A stretch of DNA of 42,628 bases. Source: an uncultured Robiginitomaculum sp. (lineage in GTDB: Bacteria > Pseudomonadota > Alphaproteobacteria > Caulobacterales > Maricaulaceae). The DNA lies in NCBI GenBank assembly GCA_938015875.1, contig CALLXE010000030.1:1-42628 (forward strand), read 5' to 3'. The notes below the pieces were generated by a model. The model was not told where the DNA came from. It saw only the letters and a list, made by a program, of their open reading frames with translations, and made no database searches. The number at the start of each line of letters is the position of its first letter. Positions within the stretch are counted from its first letter, which is position 1. The position numbers and the translations under genes are program-made. Shown here piece after piece: positions 33,862-41,344 of this stretch.

Positions 33862-34764
33862 GTGACCAACGCTAAATTCCAGACTGTAACTGTCGTCCTG
33901 CCCGCAATTGATGAAACGGCCATGGTTGCCGCCGAAGCCCTGACGTTCGGGCCGGCCCTTGAAGCGGCGGACTATAAAGTCCTTGCCGAAGGCCGGGCCT
34001 TTGAAGTGGGCGTCCAAACCCCGGACGGCGCGCAGTTCCAAAACGATCTCGCAGACCGCCTGTCCAAAGACGGCATTACCGCAGATATATGCGTGCAGCC
34101 GGCCGGCGACCGCCGCAAGGGCCTTTTGATTTGCGATATGGACAGCACGTTGATCGGTCAGGAATGTATAGACGAACTCGCCGATTTCGCCGGCGTGAAA
34201 GCCTATGTCTCCGAGATTACAGAGCGCGCCATGCGCGGCGAACTGGATTTTGAAGACGCCCTTAAAGAACGGGTCGGGCTTTTAAAGGGATTGCCGCTGG
34301 AGACGCTGCAGAAATGCTTTGAGCAGCGCATAACGCTCAATCCGGGCGCGGACATTTTAGCGAAAACAATGGCGGCAAACGGCGCAAAAACGATGATTGT
34401 GTCCGGCGGCTTTACATTTTTCTCGCAGCGCATTGCAAGCGCGGCCGGGTTTTCAGAACATCAGGCCAATGTTCTCTTGGATGACGGCAGCGCCCTCACC
34501 GGGACCGTGTCCATGCCGATCTTAGGGAGAGAAGCCAAACGCGAGGCGCTGCTGGACCGATGCGCGGATATTGGCGGGCCGCAAAATGCGGTCGCAGTCG
34601 GCGATGGCGCGAATGATTTGGCCATGATCACAGCCGCGGGGTTAGGCATTGCCTATTACGCAAAGCCCGCCGTCGCAGCGGCGGCCCACTGCGCTATTCA
34701 CCATACAGATTTGAAAACGGCCCTGTTTTATCAGGGCTATGCTGAAGACGAGTTCGCGGCTTAG
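33862..34764 (+). CDS. serB: Phosphoserine phosphatase SerB
   Basis: A HAD-family phosphatase catalysing the last step of serine biosynthesis. The 300-residue protein has an N-terminal ACT-like region (about 1-85), then the HAD core with nucleophile motif CDMDSTLIGQECIDELA, motif II TMIVSGGFTFF and motif IV VAVGDGANDLAM. The start is GTG, preceded by AAGGTG at good spacing. It diverges from miaA (15 bases). Its TAG is interlocked with the stop of the DUF2336 gene (TTAG, 34761-34764). The length agrees with alphaproteobacterial SerB. Confidence 0.96.
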   Translation: MTNAKFQTVTVVLPAIDETAMVAAEALTFGPALEAADYKVLAEGRAFEVGVQTPDGAQFQNDLADRLSKDGITADICVQPAGDRRKGLLICDMDSTLIGQECIDELADFAGVKAYVSEITERAMRGELDFEDALKERVGLLKGLPLETLQKCFEQRITLNPGADILAKTMAANGAKTMIVSGGFTFFSQRIASAAGFSEHQANVLLDDGSALTGTVSMPILGREAKREALLDRCADIGGPQNAVAVGDGANDLAMITAAGLGIAYYAKPAVAAAAHCAIHHTDLKTALFYQGYAEDEFAA

Positions 34765-35828
34765 GCAAATTCTAACGCGCCGTGACCGTCGAGCGTTTCT
34801 AAAATATAATCACTGTCACAATCAGAGAAGTCTACTTCCAAGGCCAAGACCCGCTCAATCATCAGGCGGCGGAAATAAGCCCGATCATATTCCCGGCCGT
34901 TTGTTTCCAGCTCTCGGTAGATTGCAATTGCCGCCCGCAAAATATGCAGATCCGGCACGCTGATATCTGCGGCGCCGCTTAACGCTTTTATGCCGATATC
35001 GCCGGGGGCATAAAGCATAAGAGACGCTTTGGCATGAGTAACCCCGGCGCGGCGAGCCAAAGCATATTCGGCAAATCGTAAATGGCCTGCGCCGGCGGCC
35101 CGCGCAATCACGGACGATGTCAGTCGGCCTGCGCCATGCATAGCGCCTGTTAACGCACCGATGTCACGGGGGTTTTGAAGGACTTCACAAAGCTGCAAGA
35201 CCGCCCGTTCTTTAAGGCGGCGCAACAGGATTTGCGCCGCGTCATCTTCAAATTCAAACCGGGCATGAAGGCGATCAAACGTAATGTCGCAAAGAGCGCT
35301 GAGCAAACCCTCACTCGCGCGGCCGGGAATATCATGTAATCGAATAAGGCCATCCTGAACAGGTTCCGCGCTATATTGTTGCAAATCGCGCAATGCCCGG
35401 GGGGCGTGATCATTGGCGGCCGGATTGGCTACGCCCTGCCCGTCGGAAAACCGTATGGCAGAGCCGGAAACGCAGACGGTAACGCTGCGGCGCACTTTCG
35501 CGGCAGGAAGTTTTGCAGCCCCGCGAGACCGCAAAACAGCCTCAAAATCTGCCGGGGTCATAACAGCTTCAGCAGCCGTTAAATCTGCGGCAGAGAATAT
35601 CGGCGCAACACTGATGGCGTCAGACAAAACATGGGCCATATCCGGCTCAAGCTCGGGCGCATTATCAAACGTCACGCTTGCCGCGCAGCTGATCAGTCCG
35701 GACAGGTCTGAAACCGTATGATGAAGAATGGCAATTGCGCGGGCCCTGTCGGCCGGCGTCAGGCGCAACCCCGGCGCGGCGGAATTTTTTTTGGGTGACA
35801 CAGTCGCGTCTGCAGAAATATCGGACAT
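34761..35828 (-). CDS. DUF2336 domain-containing protein
   Basis: A 355-residue soluble, almost wholly alpha-helical protein of the DUF2336 family, which is common in Caulobacterales, Hyphomonadaceae and Rhodospirillales and lacks a known function. Typical features are LLSALCDITFDRLHARFEFEDDAA, alpha-repeat-like helices, and the acidic C-terminal segment VDFSDCDSDYILETLDGHG. An ATG at 35861 is possible, but the ATG at 35828 (MSDISADATV) has AAAGG directly upstream and is preferred. It lies 79 bases downstream of tRNA-His on the same strand and is convergent with serB. DUF2336 proteins are often encoded near signalling genes; none is adjacent here. Confidence 0.8.
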   Translation of the reverse strand: MSDISADATVSPKKNSAAPGLRLTPADRARAIAILHHTVSDLSGLISCAASVTFDNAPELEPDMAHVLSDAISVAPIFSAADLTAAEAVMTPADFEAVLRSRGAAKLPAAKVRRSVTVCVSGSAIRFSDGQGVANPAANDHAPRALRDLQQYSAEPVQDGLIRLHDIPGRASEGLLSALCDITFDRLHARFEFEDDAAQILLRRLKERAVLQLCEVLQNPRDIGALTGAMHGAGRLTSSVIARAAGAGHLRFAEYALARRAGVTHAKASLMLYAPGDIGIKALSGAADISVPDLHILRAAIAIYRELETNGREYDRAYFRRLMIERVLALEVDFSDCDSDYILETLDGHGALEFA

Positions 35829-35907
35829 GAAACCTTTTACCCGCTTAGAGTAAAAAAACACTTACGCCGCGGGCAAAGAAATTCAATGCCGGATAAAGAT
35901 AGGAGAA

Positions 35908-35984
35908 TGGTACCGCCTCTCAGTCTTGAACTGAGGACCTCCGGTTCCACAAACCGGCGCTCTAACCAGCTGAGCTAAGGCGGC
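35908..35984 (-). tRNA. tRNA-His (anticodon GTG)
   Basis: A complete 77-base tRNA with encoded CCA (35908-35910). The acceptor arms GCCGCCT and AGGCGGT pair with a G1-U72 wobble. The D-arm has AGCTCAGCTGGTTAGAGC and the anticodon arm is CCGGT-TTGTGGA-ACCGG with GTG in the loop. The T-arm contains GTTCAAGAC. The discriminator is A73, and the base before G1 is T, so no G-1 is encoded. This is the special alphaproteobacterial tRNA-His form, which is read by an adapted histidyl-tRNA synthetase. Confidence 0.96.
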
Positions 35985-36082
35985 ACTATCGCGTCAGGGA
36001 AGCCGCAGCCTGCCCTTTCATGCGGGGCGGAACCTATGCCAAGCGCGCCCGCGCCGCAAGCCGATAAACACCCAAATTATGT

Positions 36083-36115
36083 AAAAAAAGCCCGCCTTTG
36101 AAACAAAGGCGGGCT
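36083..36115 (-). terminator. Strong intrinsic terminator after the M48 gene
   Basis: A perfect 12-base stem (AGCCCGCCTTTG at 36089-36100 with CAAAGGCGGGCT at 36104-36115) surrounds an AAA loop. On the minus strand it runs into seven T residues (36083-36089). It lies 51 bases past the metalloprotease stop and separates that gene from tRNA-His. Confidence 0.92.
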
Positions 36116-36166
36116 GATTTTATGCGCAAGGCCGCTCGCCCTGCAATTTATCAATAAGGAAGAGCG

Positions 36167-37093
36167 CTATGCCCAGCCATTGGCCTTAATATAGTCATTA
36201 AGTTCACGGGCGCGGCGGGCGGGGTCAGGATGGGTAGACATCCATTCCGGGGTCCGGCTTTGGCTGTTTTCGGCCATTTTTTCCCACAGACGGACGGATT
36301 GCATCACGTCATAGCCGGCTTTGTGCATGTATTTTGCGCCCAACTTATCCGCTTCAAGCTCATGCTTGCGGGAGTAACGCAAAATAATGCCATATTGCAG
36401 GCCAATTCCCAAAGCTGCACCGAGATATTGGCTCTGTGTATTGGCGGTTTTCACGCATTTTTGAACTTCGTTATATTCGGCCCGGGTCATGCCGCCGCCG
36501 GAAGCGCGGTAAGCCGCGTCCATCTTGCGGCAACGGTCCATCAGCTTTGAAGCGCCATAGGCGCCACCGAGTTGCGTTGCCAGACCGCCGACCATTTGTT
36601 GGCTGACCCGCTCAGCAGCATGGCGACCGGAAACATGACCGACTTCGTGGCCCATAATCGCCGCGATCTGAGAATCGTTATCTGCAAAATCCATCATACC
36701 TTTATAAAAGCCCACACGATTGCCGGGCAAAACGAAGGCGTTTTTTGTGTCACTGTCAAAAACTGCGTAGTCCCATGATTGGTCTGCGCGGTCGGCCCCT
36801 TTGGCGATCCGAGCGCCGATCCGGCTGATACGACTTGTATAACGGGGGTCTGTAGAAAGCTTTTGCTTGGTTTTCGCGTCGGCCCATGATGCCGCCGCCA
36901 TTTGGTTAAGCTGCGCCTCTGACACTGTAATAAGCTGGCGCGCGCCGGTTTCGGGATTTGTTGAGCAGCCTGTTGCGCCCGTCGCATAAACCACGGCGGT
37001 GCCGGCCGCGAGGCCTTGCACAAGTTGACGTTTCGAAATCATAGCCTGAAATTCGGGGTCCTGACTTTCAATCTCTTCATGATGATCGCACAT
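36167..37093 (-). CDS. M48 family zinc metalloprotease, putative lipoprotein
   Basis: A 309-residue envelope protease. The zinc motif HEVGH lies at 149-153 and the third ligand region KHELEAD at 244-249, both intact. FVLPGNRVGFYKGM before HEVGH is the usual substrate strand of periplasmic M48 enzymes (LoiP/BepA-like quality control). The N-terminus is odd: 20 acidic residues (MCDHHEEIES...) precede SKRQLVQGLAAG and a lipobox ending in Cys43 (GATGC). An insertion at about 185-220 carries two cysteines. The ATG at 37093 has AAGGAA at proper spacing, while the frame is open to 37159. A strong terminator follows the gene. Confidence 0.87.
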   Translation of the reverse strand: MCDHHEEIESQDPEFQAMISKRQLVQGLAAGTAVVYATGATGCSTNPETGARQLITVSEAQLNQMAAASWADAKTKQKLSTDPRYTSRISRIGARIAKGADRADQSWDYAVFDSDTKNAFVLPGNRVGFYKGMMDFADNDSQIAAIMGHEVGHVSGRHAAERVSQQMVGGLATQLGGAYGASKLMDRCRKMDAAYRASGGGMTRAEYNEVQKCVKTANTQSQYLGAALGIGLQYGIILRYSRKHELEADKLGAKYMHKAGYDVMQSVRLWEKMAENSQSRTPEWMSTHPDPARRARELNDYIKANGWA

Positions 37094-37295
37094 AAATATT
37101 CCTTCGCTTATATTCACCCCCGCACCTGCCGCGAAAGCGTCGTCGCGATGTTGGCTCACCGCTGTTTTGATTTATTATATGCATTATTCACTCTGAATAC
37201 AGGTTAAACAACATATTAATAGCTGCATACGGAACACCCCACACAGCGAAGCGTTTAGATATCTGGCGCGCTGCTGCTTAATTTTGGAAAATCTG

Positions 37296-40271
37296 ATGAA
37301 AAAAATACTGCTTATATCTGCTGTTCCGATTCTTTTAATCGCGGGCGCCGTCGTAATCCTCCCGGGACTCGTGCCGGATGATGTTTATAAAACGCGCATC
37401 AGTGAGCAGGTGAGCAAGTCGCTGGGCCGTGACATTACCATTGAAGGAGACGTCAAAGTCTCAGCCTTCCCCCGTATTTCTGCGGCGGTATCGGGCGTCA
37501 CCATCGCTAATCCCGACGGCTTTAACGGCGCGCCATTTGCAAAAATGGATGCGTTATCAGCCAAGGTGAAACTGTGGCCACTTTTATCAAAACGGGTCGA
37601 AATAGACAGTTTTGAACTTAATTCTCCGCAAATTAATCTGATTAAAACCAAGGGCGGCGCAACCAATTGGAGCCTTGGCAACGCCCAAACAGACCCCAAA
37701 CCTGATGCAGAAGGTTTTTCGCGAAATCGTCCTGCCGGAAGCCTTAATGCATCAATCGGCATTTTTAAGATCACAAACGGCGTCGTTAATTATACCGACG
37801 CAAGCGCAGGTCAGTCGCATAAAGCGGAAAACGTCAATCTGACCTTAGCCGTTCCTGCCATGAACGCATCCGCGTCTGTTAAAGGTAATCTCATACTCGA
37901 CGGACTGGCGCTGTCACTGTCCGGTAAAATCGACACGCCGGAAACTTTCCTGTCCGGACAGGAAACGCCGTTCACGATTGATATTAATTCAGATGCAGGG
38001 GATGTAAAAGCGAACGGCCGGTTTGAGGCATCCGATGCCATTGCGCTTCGGGCCACTCTGGATGCCACAATCCCGGACACCGCCAAGCTTGTCGCTCTGG
38101 CCGGGCGGGACATACCCTATGCCGATTTGGCGAAGAGCGCAGCGGTCAAAGGAGACATTACATATGCTCCGGCCGGCATCGTTCTCACAAACGCCGATAT
38201 CGCGCTGAAAGGCGCCCTGTTTGACGGAAATTATAAGGGCAGCTTCTCCACCCTCTCCGGCGCAAACATGGACGGCCTTATTAACGCAAAGGTCAAAGAC
38301 CTGCCGGCATTATTAAAAGCCATTGATCAAGACATTGCGCAAGCCGCCCTCGTAAACACCGCTGATCTGCGCGCGAAAATCGGCGGCACGCCGGATGCAA
38401 TGATTGTGTCAGATGTTGACTTAAACCTTGCGGGAGATGCGTTGACGGCGGGGTATACCGGCAGCCTTACCCTTAAAGGAACACCGACGCTCAACGGCAG
38501 TTTCACGGCTGATGTGACCGATACGCAAGCCGTCACCCAAGCCATCGATCTGAATATTGCGGCACTTAAGGCCGCGCAGACCTTAAAAGTTTCCGGCGAC
38601 ATATCAGGTCCGGCGACTGCGCCAACCGTCTCAGATATTACCGCCAAAGCCGGCGGAGATAATATAGACATTGATTTTACCGGCGCATTCACGGGCGGAA
38701 AAATACCGGCGCTGAAGGGCGAATTCACGGCGGATGTTAAATCCGTTGAGACCTTGGCCCAAACTGCGCAAATTGATCTGCCCTATGCCAATATCATCGG
38801 CGGCCTGAAAGCGAGCGGCAATCTGGACGGCCCGGTTTCAAATCTGATTGTTGCAGATTTGGATGCCGCATTATCAGGCGGGCTCTTAACGGCAAAATTC
38901 GGCGATGGTTCCGTCACATTGGGCGAGAAAATTGCCGTGTCAGGAACAATGGAAATTGCGGCTGTCTCTGTTCGCAGCTTGGCAGAAGCGACAGGTTCAA
39001 GCCTGCCGGCGGGAGACATATTCGAAGCCTTTTCCTTATCAGGAAATGTCGGCGGCACTGCGGACAATATGCGGTTTGATAATGCGGCTCTGTCATTTGA
39101 CGATATTCGCGGCGGCGGTGCATTTGCCATGGACATGACGGGCAGCAAACCCATGCTGACCGGTAATTTAGATATTACGAGCGGGCTTGATCTGGCCCCT
39201 TATGCCGCCAAAAGCACGAAGCAAAACAAAACCGGCGGCCTGAAACCATGGAGCGAGCAACCTTTGGATTTATCGCCGCTGCGCGCGGTCAACGCCGATC
39301 TTGAGCTATCAACGCCATTTGTAAAAACAGACCGGCTTGAGTTAGGCCAAAGCAAGATCAAAGCAATTGTCAAAAACGGAAAACTGACCGCAAAGGTCCC
39401 GGGCGCGCAACTTTACAGCGGTACCGGCGATATTACCTTAGTTCTGGATGGCAGCGGCAGCGTGCCCGCAGCATCTATGGACGTGGCCTTAAACAGCCTG
39501 TCTGCACCGAGTTTCCTGGGCGCGGCCGCCGGGTTTGATAAAGTGACAGGCACGACATCAACAACCTTGTCAGTCTCGGGCCAAGGTGCCACGCAAGCAG
39601 CCCTGATGAAAAGCCTTAACGGCTCCGGTGATTTCAAATTATCGGAGGGCGCCCTTAAAGGAATCGATTTGGGCGCGCTGTTGGGCGGAATAGAAACCGC
39701 TTGGACAAACCGCAGCCTGCCCGCAGGCATCGGCCCAGGACAATCGACTCAATTTCGCGACCTTCTGAGCGGTTTTAACATTCAAGGCGGCGTTGTTACG
39801 GTCAAAGACTTCACCCTGTCAGGCCAAGGCATTTCTGCAGAAGGCGGCGGCACGCTTGATGTCGGCAATCAGAAGGTCGACTTTAGCCTTCGCCCCCGTT
39901 TGCTTGATGAAAACGGTCGTCCCAAAGGAAACGGGCTTGCCGGGTTCGGAATTCCGGTTCGATTGGCCGGTAACTTTAACGGTGTGAAGGCAGGGCTCGA
40001 CACGGATTTGCTGAAAGATATTGTTGCAGCGCGGGCAAAAGCTAAAGCCGCTGATGAGATAAAAGACCGCGTCGGCGGGCCACTCGGTAATATATTGGGC
40101 GGCGTTTTAGGCGGCGGCACGCAGCCGAATCCGGCCCCCGCCCCTGCGCCTGAAACGCCTCCGGAGGCTGCGGGCACGGAAAACGCGCCGGTTGATCCGG
40201 CTCCGAAGGAAAAATCCGATGAAGAAAAAGCCCTTGATTTGATTGGCGGCCTGTTTGGGAAAAAGAATTAA
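37296..40271 (+). CDS. AsmA family envelope protein
   Basis: A 991-residue AsmA-like protein with one N-terminal membrane helix (about 5-25) and a very long beta-rich periplasmic part made of repeating strands, as in bridge-like lipid-transport proteins (AsmA/YhdP/TamB group). The N-terminal AsmA signature includes KSLGRDITIEGDVKVSAFPRIS. The C-terminal AsmA segment reads IQGGVVTVKDFTLSGQGISAEGGG. The last 70 residues are Pro/Glu-rich and end with a predicted short amphipathic helix (ALDLIGGLFGKK). The ATG at 37296 is preferred to the TTG at 37284, as GGA stands ahead of it. It is divergent from the M48 gene, with 202 bases between. Confidence 0.9.
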   Translation: MKKILLISAVPILLIAGAVVILPGLVPDDVYKTRISEQVSKSLGRDITIEGDVKVSAFPRISAAVSGVTIANPDGFNGAPFAKMDALSAKVKLWPLLSKRVEIDSFELNSPQINLIKTKGGATNWSLGNAQTDPKPDAEGFSRNRPAGSLNASIGIFKITNGVVNYTDASAGQSHKAENVNLTLAVPAMNASASVKGNLILDGLALSLSGKIDTPETFLSGQETPFTIDINSDAGDVKANGRFEASDAIALRATLDATIPDTAKLVALAGRDIPYADLAKSAAVKGDITYAPAGIVLTNADIALKGALFDGNYKGSFSTLSGANMDGLINAKVKDLPALLKAIDQDIAQAALVNTADLRAKIGGTPDAMIVSDVDLNLAGDALTAGYTGSLTLKGTPTLNGSFTADVTDTQAVTQAIDLNIAALKAAQTLKVSGDISGPATAPTVSDITAKAGGDNIDIDFTGAFTGGKIPALKGEFTADVKSVETLAQTAQIDLPYANIIGGLKASGNLDGPVSNLIVADLDAALSGGLLTAKFGDGSVTLGEKIAVSGTMEIAAVSVRSLAEATGSSLPAGDIFEAFSLSGNVGGTADNMRFDNAALSFDDIRGGGAFAMDMTGSKPMLTGNLDITSGLDLAPYAAKSTKQNKTGGLKPWSEQPLDLSPLRAVNADLELSTPFVKTDRLELGQSKIKAIVKNGKLTAKVPGAQLYSGTGDITLVLDGSGSVPAASMDVALNSLSAPSFLGAAAGFDKVTGTTSTTLSVSGQGATQAALMKSLNGSGDFKLSEGALKGIDLGALLGGIETAWTNRSLPAGIGPGQSTQFRDLLSGFNIQGGVVTVKDFTLSGQGISAEGGGTLDVGNQKVDFSLRPRLLDENGRPKGNGLAGFGIPVRLAGNFNGVKAGLDTDLLKDIVAARAKAKAADEIKDRVGGPLGNILGGVLGGGTQPNPAPAPAPETPPEAAGTENAPVDPAPKEKSDEEKALDLIGGLFGKKN

Positions 40272-40351
40272 AAATCGGCGATATTCGCGGTATGTTTTGC
40301 GCCTAATGCCAAATACAGGGGTAGATTTCACGAGCTGAATAGCTGATTTAC

Positions 40352-40366
40352 GTCCTTTATAAGGAC
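40352..40366 (+). promoter_or_regulatory. Hairpin covering the phhA ribosome-binding site
   Basis: GTCCTT (40352-40357) and AAGGAC (40361-40366) form a perfect six-base stem around TAT. The right arm is the Shine-Dalgarno sequence AAGGA, seven to eight bases ahead of the phhA ATG. When folded, the ribosome site would be closed. Confidence 0.5.
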
Positions 40367-40373
40367 TTTAAAT

Positions 40374-41249
40374 ATGCCCATCGACGATCCGTTTACCGCC
40401 GGGCAAAGCCCTGCGGCTGACTTCACAATCGACCAAATGTGGTCGGGATATACTCCCGAAGAACATGCCGTTTGGGACATGCTCTATGCTCGCCAATATA
40501 AGGCCCTGAAAGGACGGGCCGTTGATGACTTCTTTATCGGTTTGGACGTTTTGGATTTGGAAGGTAAAGCCACCGGCGGCGGAATACCCGATTTTGCCCG
40601 TTTGAATGCGAAATTAAAACCGTTGACCGGCTGGGAAATTGTTGCGGTTCCTCACTTGGTACCTGACGCCATTTTCTTTGAGCATCTGGCCAATCGCCGG
40701 TTTCCGGCCGGACGCTTCATACGCTCAGAAAATCAACTTGATTACATTCAGGAGCCTGACGTGTTTCATGACGTTTTCGGCCATGTCCCAATGTTAGCCC
40801 AACCGGTATTTGCCGACTACATGCAAGCTTACGGCGAAGGCGGCTTGCGGTCTCTGAAATATAATTGCCTCAAAAGTTTGGCGCGACTTTATTGGTACAC
40901 GGTCGAATACGGTTTAATTAATACAGACGACGGGCTTCGGCTTTATGGCGCGGGACTCATGTCATCACATTCAGAATGTCGGTTTGCTCTTGAAAGCACT
41001 TCGCCAAGCCGCATAGCGTTTGACCTGACCCGAATTTTTAAGACGCTGTATGAAATAGACGATTTTCAACAAAGCTATTTCGTAATCGACAGTTTTAAAA
41101 GCCTGTTCGCCCAAACCCGTCAAGATTTTGAACCGATTTATCAAGCGCTTCACTCCCAAACCGAAACGATAGCCCCCGGGCAAGTCCTGCCTGCCGATAG
41201 AGTTATTTGGGCCGGAGATGGCAGTTATGCAGCGGCAAATACATCATAA
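40374..41249 (+). CDS. phhA: Phenylalanine 4-monooxygenase
   Basis: A cytoplasmic, pterin-dependent non-heme iron enzyme that converts phenylalanine to tyrosine. The 291-residue bacterial-size protein has the iron ligands His132 and His137 in HDVFGHVPM and Glu178 in WYTVEYGL. PHLVPDAIFFEHLANRRFP and GLMSSHSE are the pterin/substrate-site segments. It lacks the N-terminal ACT domain of animal enzymes, as expected. The Shine-Dalgarno sequence lies in a hairpin just upstream. The pterin-recycling dehydratase gene (phhB), often nearby in other bacteria, is not in the window. A terminator follows. Confidence 0.97.
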   Translation: MPIDDPFTAGQSPAADFTIDQMWSGYTPEEHAVWDMLYARQYKALKGRAVDDFFIGLDVLDLEGKATGGGIPDFARLNAKLKPLTGWEIVAVPHLVPDAIFFEHLANRRFPAGRFIRSENQLDYIQEPDVFHDVFGHVPMLAQPVFADYMQAYGEGGLRSLKYNCLKSLARLYWYTVEYGLINTDDGLRLYGAGLMSSHSECRFALESTSPSRIAFDLTRIFKTLYEIDDFQQSYFVIDSFKSLFAQTRQDFEPIYQALHSQTETIAPGQVLPADRVIWAGDGSYAAANTS

Positions 41250-41292
41250 ATTTTGGAGTTTATCAGCTGCAAAAGAACACCAAACATAAAAA

Positions 41293-41332
41293 CGCCCGCC
41301 TATCCGAAAAGGATAAGCGAGCGCATTTTTTT
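41293..41332. terminator. Bidirectional terminator between phhA and the OmpA gene
   Basis: CGC, CGC and TATCC (41293-41305) pair with GGATA, GCG and GCG (41311-41323) across a GAAAA loop, with two bulged or mismatched positions. The stem is flanked by an A-run on the left and seven T residues on the right, so it can end both the phhA transcript (plus) and the OmpA transcript (minus). Confidence 0.82.
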
Positions 41333-41344
41333 AGCCGGGCCGTT

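Noticed and set aside
37202-37230. Possible CtrA site (TTAA-N-TTAA) ahead of the AsmA gene
   Set aside because: The spacer is eight bases (about 37205-37220), not the seven required for a full CtrA box. A similar pair near 23752-23769 has a spacer of nine. Neither is supportable.
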